From CBDDLJ01 sp965230635 (lineage in GTDB: Bacteria > Pseudomonadota > Gammaproteobacteria > UBA1113): a DNA stretch of 64,000 nt. Within the stretch, counting starts at the first letter, position 1, and each line of letters opens with the position of its first letter. Both the position numbers and the translations under genes were made by a program. The notes under the pieces were generated by a model. It worked only from the letters and a program-made list of their open reading frames with translations, was not told the DNA's origin and did no database searches. This document shows, one piece after another, positions 36,895 through 44,924 of the stretch. The stretch is taken from NCBI GenBank assembly GCA_965230635.1, contig CBDDLJ010000012.1, forward strand, positions 1 through 64,000, given 5' to 3'.

Positions 36895-38148
36895 GTGAGT
36901 TGGAATAAACAGATGGAACTGGGAGCAGCATCTTTATACCCCATAGGCATTGTTTTAATCGCATTGCTAATACGGCCTATTGTGCAGAGAACCTGTATGT
37001 CTTATTCTTTTGTCCTAGTTATCCTCGGTTATTTTGCAGCTGAGTTACTGATTGCTTTTGGATTAGACACAGGTATTCGTGCCGAACTATTTCAAAAAAT
37101 AGTACTTTATTTATTTTTACCAACCTTGGTTTTTCACGCGGCCTATAAGAATAACTTTAGCGCTATCTGGACAAATATTGGTAATGTTAGCTATTTTACC
37201 CTATGGATTTTTTTGTCTTTTTTGCTCATATCAGCTATTATTTATTATGGTATTCATCACCCAAGTTTCCCATGGATAGCAGCCTTTATTACCGCAAGTG
37301 TTTTATTGAGCACCTCATCAACTGCGGTGACGGATATTCTAGAAAAATATTGCCACTACCAAAAAGAAAAAATTGTTCGACTGATGGAGTTTGAAAGTTT
37401 ACTTAGCGGTGTTTTATCGGTTGTTATTTTTAACGTATTAATTTCAATAGCAACAATATCATCAAGCACACAACTGTCAGCTGCCAACCTATTGCTTGAA
37501 TTTATTGAAATGGTTGCTGGTGGCATATTTGTTGGCGTTATGGTTGGTGGATTATCATTAGGCTTATTAATTCTTAATAAAGACGCACGCTTCCAAGCTA
37601 CGCTGACAATTATTACGGTTTATTTTGCCTACATATTGGCAGAAGATGTTTTAGCCGTGTCGGGTGTTTTTGCTGTGGCAATTATTGGTATTGTTTATAA
37701 GGTTTTTGGCAAGTCACTGGAAAAGGAAAAAACAAGTCGTTTTATTGGTGAATTTTGGGATTTAGCAAACTTAATTGTCTATACCATTATTTTCTTACTT
37801 GTTGGCGTCACTTTTCAGTTGAACATGTTTGAAGAGCGCTGGTTAGCCATATTGATAGCGATTGCTGCTTTCCTTTCTGTTCGATTCATTGGCGTTTATT
37901 TAGGGCAGCCTTTATGGCAAAAATGGCTGCCACGCTCTAATGTCACAACAGAAGAACGGCGTTTATTAATGTTAGAGTGCGCGCGCGGTGCAGTAGCTAT
38001 CGTATTGGCTTTTGCTATTCCTACTACAGTAGACTATTGGTGGACAATACAATCGATTGTCTTTGGTGTTGTTATATTCAGCTTATTATTTCAAATGGTA
38101 CTCAGTTGTTTTTTTTTAAGGAAAAGTAAACATGAAAAAATTAATTAA
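36895..38148 (+). CDS. NhaP-type Na+(K+)/H+ antiporter (CPA1 family)
   Basis: An integral membrane protein of 417 residues with about 12 hydrophobic segments (YPIGIVLIALLIRPIV, YLFLPTLVFHAAYKNN, ILIAIAAFLSVRFIGVYLG). The block PWIAAFITASVLLSTSSTAV, then the acidic-residue region EFESLLSGVLSVVIFNVL, are typical of cation:proton antiporters, where a conserved acidic residue binds the cation. The C-terminal hydrophilic tail is short. GTG at 36895 gives the longest frame; an ATG at 36913 is equally plausible, and neither has a good ribosome-binding site. It overlaps the next gene by 17 bases, suggesting coupling. The transported ion cannot be read from the sequence. Confidence 0.85.
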   Translation: MSWNKQMELGAASLYPIGIVLIALLIRPIVQRTCMSYSFVLVILGYFAAELLIAFGLDTGIRAELFQKIVLYLFLPTLVFHAAYKNNFSAIWTNIGNVSYFTLWIFLSFLLISAIIYYGIHHPSFPWIAAFITASVLLSTSSTAVTDILEKYCHYQKEKIVRLMEFESLLSGVLSVVIFNVLISIATISSSTQLSAANLLLEFIEMVAGGIFVGVMVGGLSLGLLILNKDARFQATLTIITVYFAYILAEDVLAVSGVFAVAIIGIVYKVFGKSLEKEKTSRFIGEFWDLANLIVYTIIFLLVGVTFQLNMFEERWLAILIAIAAFLSVRFIGVYLGQPLWQKWLPRSNVTTEERRLLMLECARGAVAIVLAFAIPTTVDYWWTIQSIVFGVVIFSLLFQMVLSCFFLRKSKHEKIN

Positions 38149-38521
38149 TGGCTTTTTATTGACAGCAATTGTATTATTTTCATTGACCGCTTCTGCCAAA
38201 GTGTATGAAGATTATAGTCAACCTATTGTATTGACCAAAAACAATCCGACATTTACTATTGAGCTAGATTCAAATAGAACAACTGGCTATAGTTGGTATC
38301 TGATATCAGACTCAAGTGATTTTCTTACGTTAGATAAACATGGTTATTTTCGTCCAGAAGGAAGCAAAATAGGAGCAGGCGGTAAGCAGCAATGGACATT
38401 TACTGTTAAAGCAGATGCTTTTACTGCACCAATGATGCTTGCTATTAAGTTTATTTATGCTCGCTCATGGGATATGGAAAAAGATGTTAAATATGCCGTA
38501 TTTACTGTATTAACAGAGTAG
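38132..38521 (+). CDS. Chagasin-type (I42) cysteine-peptidase inhibitor, secreted
   Basis: The 129 residues start with a signal peptide (KKLINGFLLTAIVLFSLTAS, cleavage near ASA). The mature part has the three chagasin loops: NRTTGYSW (family NPTTGYxW), GAGGKQQWTF, and the C-terminal YARSWD (family RPW). Chagasins block papain-like cysteine peptidases by inserting these loops into the active site. In a bacterium this could protect against host cathepsins or its own exported peptidases. Its ATG is inside the antiporter's end and follows AAGGAAAAG, so the two genes probably share a message. The malic enzyme gene converges from the other side, 11 bp away. Confidence 0.88.
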   Translation: MKKLINGFLLTAIVLFSLTASAKVYEDYSQPIVLTKNNPTFTIELDSNRTTGYSWYLISDSSDFLTLDKHGYFRPEGSKIGAGGKQQWTFTVKADAFTAPMMLAIKFIYARSWDMEKDVKYAVFTVLTE

Positions 38522-38532
38522 CTTTTTTGGCA

Positions 38533-40257
38533 TTATTTTGGTGAATCTCGGTGACGATAAGTGATATAGTGAGGTGTCCAGATATTTTCTTCAATTAACT
38601 GGTTTATATCACTGTTGTTGTCAATATTCGCATTACCTTCGGCAATAACTTGCTGTGCAACACTAAGAGCAATATGTTTGGCAACACATTTCGCATCACC
38701 AATATCAGGTAACAGTGGTTTATAAGGATCTTGATTGATAGGAGCAAAGTGACTGAGTGCTTTACATGCACACCAAAGAGACTCATCGGTTAATTTTTTT
38801 GCTTTTACTGATAGTAATCCCAAGCCAATACCTGGAAAAACTAACGCATTATTGCACTGTGCAATTCGTATGTCTGTGTCGTTGTATTTGATATTTGCAA
38901 ACGGACTGCCTGTTGCAATTAATACATCGCCGTTGGTCCATTCGTATAAATCAGAAGGTTGGGCTTCACAGCGCTCCGTTGGATTAGATAAAGGCAATAC
39001 AATTGGCCGTTTGCAGTGTTTAGCCATTGTTTGTATGATTTCTTTTGTAAATGCATTTGGCATAGCAGAGCAGCCGATTAAAATGGTTGGTTTAACATGA
39101 GCAACCACTTCCTCTAAACCAATGTGGTTATTATTTGTAACGGTCCAGTCTTTGATTTCTTTTCTATCTCTTGCGTAATTTTTTTGAAAAGACGTTAACT
39201 CTTCTGTGTCTTCACATAATAGCCCTGGCTTGTCAAGCAACCAAAATCGTTTATTAGCTTCTTCTACAGACATACCTTCATGCACTAGTGCATCACGAAT
39301 CTGATCAGCGATACCTGTTCCAGCTGTCCCAGCTCCAAAAATTACGATTCGTTGATTAGCTAGTGTATCATCAATAGCATTAACAGCTGCCAATATAGCT
39401 GACAGTGTGACAACTCCTGTGCCTTGCATGTCATCATTAAACGTGCAAATGTTATTGCGGTATGTTTCTAAGTGTTTTCTTGCATTGGAACGACCAAAGT
39501 CTTCCCAATGCAAAAATACTTGTGGGAATAATTTTTTTACCGATGAAACAAAATGCGCAATAAAATCATTATAGGCACGACCAGATAAGCGTTTGTGGCG
39601 CCAACCTAAATACAACGGATCATTCAGTAATTCTTCATTATTGGTGCCGACGTCAAGCAAAATAGGCAGTGTGCGTGTTGGTGCAATACCACCACAGAGC
39701 ACGTAAACCATTAGTTTGGCAATCGGGATATCCATACCGCCAATGCCTTGGTCTCCAATGCCTAAAATACCTTCTCCATTTGTGACTACAATCAAATCAA
39801 TATTGGGATTTGAACGATTCGATAGAATCATTTCCATATTATCAGCTTCTGGGTAGGAGAGATAAATACCGCGGGGATGACGAAACTCACGGCTAAATTG
39901 TTTCACTGCCTTGCCAACAATGGGCGTGTAAATAATAGGCAATATTTCAGATAAATGTTCACTAACCATGCGGTAAAATAGCACTTCATTGGAGTCGAGT
40001 AATTCATTTAAGTATATGTTTTTATTGAGTTTATCATTGTAGCTATTGTATTGCATATAAACACGATTAACTTGTTGTTCCAGTGTTTCGACAGAAACAG
40101 GCAATTTACCAGTTAAACCAAACTGTTCTCGCTCACTAACAGTGAATGCTGTACCTTTATTAATTTGCGGAGTTGTGAGTAAAAGTTTACCAGATAAAGA
40201 GGTTTCTAGTATTTTTTCACCGCTACTTTTATCTATAACATATTTAAAATCAAGCAT
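38533..40257 (-). CDS. maeA: NAD-dependent malic enzyme
   Basis: It decarboxylates malate to pyruvate with reduction of NAD. The 574 residues are the size of the large-type enzyme. Visible blocks are YTPIVGKAVKQFSREFRHPR, the catalytic segment VVTNGEGILGIGDQGIGGMD, the metal-binding EDFGRSNARKHLETYRNNIC, TFNDDMQGTGVVTLSAILA, the nucleotide-binding GAGTAGTGIADQIR, and LPLSNPTERCEAQPSDLYEW. NAD rather than NADP preference is assumed from the similarity to SfcA/MaeA and is not proved by a single residue here. The gene is monocistronic and divergent from the methyltransferase. Confidence 0.92.
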   Translation of the reverse strand: MLDFKYVIDKSSGEKILETSLSGKLLLTTPQINKGTAFTVSEREQFGLTGKLPVSVETLEQQVNRVYMQYNSYNDKLNKNIYLNELLDSNEVLFYRMVSEHLSEILPIIYTPIVGKAVKQFSREFRHPRGIYLSYPEADNMEMILSNRSNPNIDLIVVTNGEGILGIGDQGIGGMDIPIAKLMVYVLCGGIAPTRTLPILLDVGTNNEELLNDPLYLGWRHKRLSGRAYNDFIAHFVSSVKKLFPQVFLHWEDFGRSNARKHLETYRNNICTFNDDMQGTGVVTLSAILAAVNAIDDTLANQRIVIFGAGTAGTGIADQIRDALVHEGMSVEEANKRFWLLDKPGLLCEDTEELTSFQKNYARDRKEIKDWTVTNNNHIGLEEVVAHVKPTILIGCSAMPNAFTKEIIQTMAKHCKRPIVLPLSNPTERCEAQPSDLYEWTNGDVLIATGSPFANIKYNDTDIRIAQCNNALVFPGIGLGLLSVKAKKLTDESLWCACKALSHFAPINQDPYKPLLPDIGDAKCVAKHIALSVAQQVIAEGNANIDNNSDINQLIEENIWTPHYITYRHRDSPK

Positions 40258-40422
40258 TTGACTCTCCAGTTATCGTTCTTTTACTATCATAGCTACTTTT
40301 TATTCTATAAAGTTAGTATAGTGGACAATAAGCATGCTTCCACTATCTTTGGAATGATTGCCACTTTATTGACAAGAAAAGCTTTTTTGTTAACATTTTT
40401 TCACATTAAGGATAAGACAACG

Positions 40423-41085
40423 ATGACACAGCAAAGTTTACCATTATCAGCATCAACGTATCGCTATTTGCAAGCTCATGCAGTTCGTGAAAATAGTGTT
40501 TTACACGATTTAAGAACTGTCACAATGGAGCAGCCTGGGGCTACGATGCAAATTTCACCTGAGCAAGGACAGTTTATGCATTTGTTAGTTGAATTAATAG
40601 CGGCAAAAAAAGTATTGGAGTTAGGTACTTTTACTGGCTATAGTGCGCTGTGGATGGCGTTGGCATTACCTGCTGCAGGAAAACTGATGACTTGTGATGT
40701 AGATGAACGTGCGACAAACATAGCGCAAACGTATTGGGAAAAAGCCGGCGTTGCTGAAAAAATTGAATTAAGATTAGCGCCTGCATTAGAAACGTTAGAT
40801 GCCTTAATTGTAAATCAACAACAAGATACGTTTGATTTTGCGTTTATTGATGCAGATAAACGCAACTATATTGCTTATTATGAAAAAATATTACCTTTAT
40901 TAAGAGCAGGAGGTTTGTTAGTCATTGATAATGTATTATGGGAAGGACGTGTTGCTGATCAGTCACAACATGATCCGCAAACAGCAGCCATACGGGCATT
41001 GAATAAACGCATTTATGATGATGAGCGTGTGAGCATGGTTATGTTACCGGTCAGTGATGGTATTACATTAGTTCGCAAGCGATAA
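40423..41085 (+). CDS. SAM-dependent O-methyltransferase (caffeoyl-CoA OMT-like)
   Basis: The start is the ATG at 40423, 10 bases after AAGGA; the longer frame back to 40258 is hydrophobic and unrelated to the family. The 220 residues contain SAM motif I VLELGTFTGYSALWMALALP, motif II around MTCDVDERATNIAQTYWEKA, the metal-ligand block FDFAFIDADKRNYIAYYE and LLVIDNVLWEGRVADQ. Bacterial members methylate catechol-like hydroxyls in a divalent-metal-dependent way, and the substrate is unknown. Its last 18 bases overlap, tail to tail, the decayed maf gene. Confidence 0.88.
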   Translation: MTQQSLPLSASTYRYLQAHAVRENSVLHDLRTVTMEQPGATMQISPEQGQFMHLLVELIAAKKVLELGTFTGYSALWMALALPAAGKLMTCDVDERATNIAQTYWEKAGVAEKIELRLAPALETLDALIVNQQQDTFDFAFIDADKRNYIAYYEKILPLLRAGGLLVIDNVLWEGRVADQSQHDPQTAAIRALNKRIYDDERVSMVMLPVSDGITLVRKR

Positions 41086-41531
41086 TTCATATAACGTTGC
41101 CATCGTTTTTGCTAACGGTAATCCTTTGACACTATCAATGTCACCGTCAACATTAATAATATAAGGTGAAAACAACGCATCACCCTCAACTTGGAAGGCA
41201 CCGGCACAATTAAATATATCTGCCTGTAAAATAATTTTTTTAATAATATCATCGGGTATTGGGCGAAAATATACTGTTGCCCGATCAACAAAGCAATGTT
41301 GTAATTTTGTTTCTGTCTGGGTGGTAACAACAGCATTGTGTGTTGTTGCCGGATGGTCTCGATAGCTTTTGCAATAGATAAGGCAAGAGTTGATGGATTA
41401 TTCGATTGAAATTGTGATTCATCAATATTCGGAGATAGTGCTGTAAAGTTAACAGCAGTCTCGGATAGTAGTTGCTATCGCCACTTTGATGGTGAACCAA
41501 GAATAACTGGTAAATTTATTTCCATGTTCAT
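41068..41531 (-). pseudogene. maf: Maf-like nucleotide pyrophosphatase, frameshifted and internally deleted
   Basis: Reading the minus strand from 41531, MEINLPVILGSPSKWR meets a stop. In a shifted frame QLLSETAVNFTALSPNIDES and NPSTLALSIAKAIETIRQQH follow. After another shift come ETKLQHCFVDRATVYFRPIP, DDIIKKIILQADIFNCAGAF and QVEGDALFSPYIINVDGDID, ending VKGLPLAKTMATLYELSLAN. The first and last thirds of a Maf/YhdE protein are clear, but the block with the catalytic Asp and DQV motif is missing between them (about 28 residues). Maf proteins hydrolyse non-canonical nucleotides, so loss here implies the function is dispensable or supplied elsewhere. Confidence 0.8.
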
Positions 41532-41596
41532 GCCTCTGTATTGACGAGTATTATTTTGGTATTATATTTTTTCTGAATTAGAAAAAGGCAAATTTT

Positions 41597-42598
41597 ATGT
41601 TATCAATGAACTTACGTCAATATCCTTTAACACGGTTACGTCGTAGCCGTATGCAAGCATGGAGCCGCCAATTGGTCGCAGAAAATCAATTATCAATATC
41701 TGATTTAATTTGGCCTATCTTTGTGATAGAAGGACAGAGTAGTACGCAAGCAATTCCATCAATGCCGGGTATTTTGCGTTATACGCTTGATAAAGCGATT
41801 GCTGAGGTAAAACTAGTTCAATCTTTAGGCATTCCCGCGATTGCTTTATTTCCTGTAGTGGAGAACAGCTTAAAAACAGATAAGGCGTGTGAAGCGTGTA
41901 ATCCGGATAACTTAATGTGTCGTGCTATAAAGGCAATTAAAGATGCTTGTCCCGATATAGGAATTATTGCTGATGTTGCCTTAGATCCTTATACTTCCCA
42001 TGGGCATGATGGCCTCATCGAAAATAATGAAATTGTTAATGATGCAACAATTGATATTTTAATAATACAGGCATTGAACCAAGCAAAAGCAGGCTGTGAT
42101 ATTATTGCACCATCGGATATGCAAGATGGTAGAATAGGGAAGATTCGACAAGCATTAGAAGAAAACAACTATAAAAACACATTAATCATGTCTTATGCTG
42201 CTAAATATGCTTCTCATTTCTATGGTCCTTTTCGTGACGCAGTCGGTTCTAAAGGAAATTTATTAAAGCAAGACAAAAAAACTTACCAGCAAGATACTGC
42301 CAATGTGAATGAAAGCTTGCATGAAGTCGCTATGGATCTTCAGGAAGGTGCAGATTTAATTTTAATAAAACCGGGGCTGCCCTATTTAGATGTTATCCAT
42401 CGCGTAAAAGCAACGTTTGCTGTGCCAACTTTTGCTTACCAAGTCAGTGGTGAATATGCCATGATAGCTGCTGCTGATGAACAAGGGTGGCTATCATTTG
42501 AAGACAGCATGAGCGAATCTTTATTATGCTGTAAGCGAGCGGGTGCGGATGCTATATTTACTTATGCGGCAAAAGCACTGGCAGAAAGTTGGCAATAA
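41597..42598 (+). CDS. hemB: Delta-aminolevulinic acid dehydratase (porphobilinogen synthase)
   Basis: It condenses two 5-aminolevulinate molecules to porphobilinogen in haem synthesis. The 333 residues include the Cys-containing metal-binding region TDKACEACNPDNLMCRAIKA, DVALDPYTSHGHDGLI, DMQDGRIGKIRQALEENNY, and both active-site lysines in SYAAKYASHFYGPFRDA (about 200) and LILIKPGLPYLD (about 255). The cysteines suggest the zinc-dependent form. Start could be this ATG or the ATG three codons in. It ends four bases from the convergent TetR gene, with no clear terminator hairpin between. Confidence 0.95.
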   Translation: MLSMNLRQYPLTRLRRSRMQAWSRQLVAENQLSISDLIWPIFVIEGQSSTQAIPSMPGILRYTLDKAIAEVKLVQSLGIPAIALFPVVENSLKTDKACEACNPDNLMCRAIKAIKDACPDIGIIADVALDPYTSHGHDGLIENNEIVNDATIDILIIQALNQAKAGCDIIAPSDMQDGRIGKIRQALEENNYKNTLIMSYAAKYASHFYGPFRDAVGSKGNLLKQDKKTYQQDTANVNESLHEVAMDLQEGADLILIKPGLPYLDVIHRVKATFAVPTFAYQVSGEYAMIAAADEQGWLSFEDSMSESLLCCKRAGADAIFTYAAKALAESWQ

Positions 42599-42602
42599 GC
42601 TA

Positions 42603-43067
42603 TTAAACGATAGTTGCCATTGACCAATAACCAAGCCAAGAGTGGAATTTATTTTCATTTGCTGATATTTCATGTTGGCTGAAAAAGTTTATCCATTTTT
42701 GATAGTAATCAACAACAGCTTGTTGCAACTTAATATCATTAGCGGCATAAACAGACATTGGTAAAATAGCCAATAACTGCATATCGATATCATCTTTGTT
42801 TGGTTGAAATAAGCGTTTTAGCGTTGTAGTTACATCCGTATGTGTGAAAAACTTATTATCCGCATGAATATTTAATTTTTGGACAATGGTGATTGCTAAC
42901 TCAATTTTTGAAGGGAAGTAATGGTAAAGACTTCCTTTTTGCAATCCAACTTGTTCGGCAATGCAGCGCATAGAAATACCATGATAGCCATTTCGTAGAA
43001 AGGATAGACTAGATTGGATAAGTATCGAACGTATTTTGGGGTGTGTTTCTGCTTTAAAAATATTCAT
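42603..43067 (-). CDS. TetR/AcrR-family transcriptional regulator
   Basis: The 154-residue protein carries a standard TetR helix-turn-helix in residues about 15-55: LSFLRNGYHGISMRCIAEQV then GLQKGSLYHYFPSKIELA. The ligand-binding half is shorter than usual (family commonly about 190-200 residues) yet ends smoothly with LGYWSMATIV, so it may be a compact member rather than a truncation. It probably represses itself or a neighbour. The closest divergent gene is the YecA-like protein at 43365, and the target is unknown. Confidence 0.85.
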   Translation of the reverse strand: MNIFKAETHPKIRSILIQSSLSFLRNGYHGISMRCIAEQVGLQKGSLYHYFPSKIELAITIVQKLNIHADNKFFTHTDVTTTLKRLFQPNKDDIDMQLLAILPMSVYAANDIKLQQAVVDYYQKWINFFSQHEISANENKFHSWLGYWSMATIV

Positions 43068-43149
43068 GTTGCTAGATATTCCTTTTCAGCATACCTTGTT
43101 ATTTCAAAAGGAAATTATTATCCTTGTATTTTTGCGATAGAATGAGCGT

Positions 43150-43269
43150 TTGAGAGCAAAAAGAACAACATTTTTGAAAATTTATTTAATTTTATCGTTA
43201 ATTCCCCTTTTATTTACGTTTAATCCAGTGAATATTGGTGCAGAAGTGTTTTTTTGTGGTATCCTTTGA
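43150..43269 (+). CDS. Possible 39-aa hydrophobic peptide
   Basis: A TTG-started frame encodes RAKRTTFLKIYLILSLIPLL followed by FTFNPVNIGAEVFFCGIL: a basic N-terminus and one membrane helix. No good ribosome-binding site precedes it and TTG is a weak start, so it may be chance or the relic of a longer membrane protein. It is the only structured feature in the 297 bp between the TetR gene and the YecA-like gene. Confidence 0.2.
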   Translation: MRAKRTTFLKIYLILSLIPLLFTFNPVNIGAEVFFCGIL

Positions 43270-43364
43270 ACGGGCGTTCGGTGCCAGATGGGGGGTTAAA
43301 ACCATTGAAAGACAGAAATAAGGTCAAATTATAGCTAGAAAAGACTAGACGGAGAAATGTTGAC

Positions 43365-44087
43365 ATGGAAAGTTTGGGTAAGCTTTTTCAAGCCCTGTCG
43401 CTAGATGAATTAAAAGAATTAAATAATAAATTAATCGCACATAGTAAAATATCTCTATTTGAAATGCACGGCTTTTTATCAGCAATTATTAGTGCGCCAA
43501 CGCATTTATCCAGCCAAAAATGGTTACCTTATGTATTTTCACAAGAAGAGGTGTTTTTACTCAATGAAAATAATCATAAGTTAGTGCTTGAGCTATTACG
43601 TTTGCATAATCAGATAGCACAAATTTTTTGCAAAAAAGAATACTTTATTCCCCTGATTTCATTCAAACCGATTGAGCTCATGGATAGCAAGCACTTTGAT
43701 AAGAGCACGTGGAAAAATTTAGAGGATTGGTGCTACGGTTATTTGCAAGGCGTTGAAATGGATTATGAGAGTTGGACGCATAAAAGCGATAGTGAAATTA
43801 TTGATTCTTTACTGTTAGTTTATGTCTTGGCTGATCGTAATCGCTCAAAGAGGACGCCATTAGTGCGCAAATTAGAGCTAGGGTTATCGACTCAACTGCT
43901 GTGGTTATTACAACATGAAAATGTTGAAAGATTACCACAGGTCGTGACATCCATATACCAGTATTGGCTTAACCGTGTTCCAGCAAAACCACCTTTTAAA
44001 AAGTTAAAAACGGAGCTGTTGGATGATTGTCCTTGTGGTAGCGGCTTACAATACAGACAGTGTTGTTTGCGAAATGATTTGGTTTAA
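43365..44087 (+). CDS. YecA/YgfB (UPF0149)-family protein with C-terminal SEC-C zinc motif
   Basis: The 240 residues open with a UPF0149 helical domain (LSLDELKELNNKLIAHSKIS, FEMHGFLSAIISAPTHLSSQ, WCYGYLQGVEMDYESW) and end with CPCGSGLQYRQCC, the SEC-C zinc-binding motif also found at the SecA C-terminus. YecA in E. coli interacts with SecA and ribosomes, so a role around protein export is plausible. The ATG has GGAG ten bases upstream. It is preceded by a short G-rich stretch and followed by IS debris; no operon partner is evident. Confidence 0.85.
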   Translation: MESLGKLFQALSLDELKELNNKLIAHSKISLFEMHGFLSAIISAPTHLSSQKWLPYVFSQEEVFLLNENNHKLVLELLRLHNQIAQIFCKKEYFIPLISFKPIELMDSKHFDKSTWKNLEDWCYGYLQGVEMDYESWTHKSDSEIIDSLLLVYVLADRNRSKRTPLVRKLELGLSTQLLWLLQHENVERLPQVVTSIYQYWLNRVPAKPPFKKLKTELLDDCPCGSGLQYRQCCLRNDLV

Positions 44088-44466
44088 ATAAATTAGATAA
44101 ACATGATTTGATTTTACCTTTCGATTCATTTTTCTTTTACTAAATACTTCTTTATATAGCTGTGCCCGAGGATAATTTAGCATTATCAGGCCTATTGGCT
44201 TTTACAGGACTTACCTAAAACAAACCTTAATAATTGGATTCGCTAACTCGTTAAGCAAATAATGGTCGGGTAGAAGCATAACTATCTATTTAAAGTACTC
44301 GCTGCTTAAAATTTAGATGCGATCATCTTGGCCATAATACTATACAATTGACAGCAAGGGCATGGTGGAATATACTGCTTAACTAATATGACTAAAATAT
44401 AGCCGCACACAAAATTTCATTATATCTCTCATTAAAATGAGGCAAGGCTGCTAAGAGGAGAGAAGA
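44088..44466. other. 379-bp intergenic region, nothing recognised
   Basis: AT-rich sequence between the YecA-like gene and the IS110 relic. No frame over 40 codons with a start site, no tRNA and no clear inverted repeat. The final bases (GAGGAG before 44467) are the ribosome-binding site of the former transposase. Confidence 0.5.
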
Positions 44467-44783
44467 ATGGCGAGATACATTGGAGTTGATTTGCAGATGA
44501 ATAGTTTAGCCTGTTATTTTAAAGGCGCTCATGAAAGGTTGTCTGCTGTTCTATGAAAAAAACAGACAAGAATGATTTAAGAACTTTATTCTATCTTCTT
44601 AGCAAGGATATGTCGCCCGAGGCACAGCGAAAGACAGAAGTACACCAAAAAATAGGCAGTTTATCTCAAGCGTGCGACAAATTTGTGAAATCTAGAGTGT
44701 GTTTTATGAGCAAGGCGCATAGAATTTTAAGTACCTGTGTTATTAAGTTAAAAAAAGAAAGCCTACAATTTTTTATTGGCTAG
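44467..44783 (+). pseudogene. IS110-family transposase fragment
   Basis: An intact ribosome-binding site precedes MARYIGVDLQMNSLACYFKG, the IS110 N-terminus with its first catalytic Asp. After 28 codons the frame stops and the sequence jumps to KKTDKNDLRTLFYLLSKDM then SPEAQRKTEVHQKIGSLSQA, the region normally 50 or more residues downstream, ending KLKKESLQFFIG. So there is an internal deletion plus loss of the C-terminal half. The blocks KTDKND and LSKxMxPE are diagnostic of IS110 (DEDD) transposases. Confidence 0.75.
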
Positions 44784-44924
44784 TCAATAGGATGGCTTGT
44801 GAATATGAGGACAATGCTCGGTACTAAGACACGATATTCGCAAGTTCAGTAACAGTAGTGGTTATTTGATTTATTTGAAAAAATCAAATTTTGAATTGAT
44901 TACTAACTTAGAGGGAGGTTTTTC

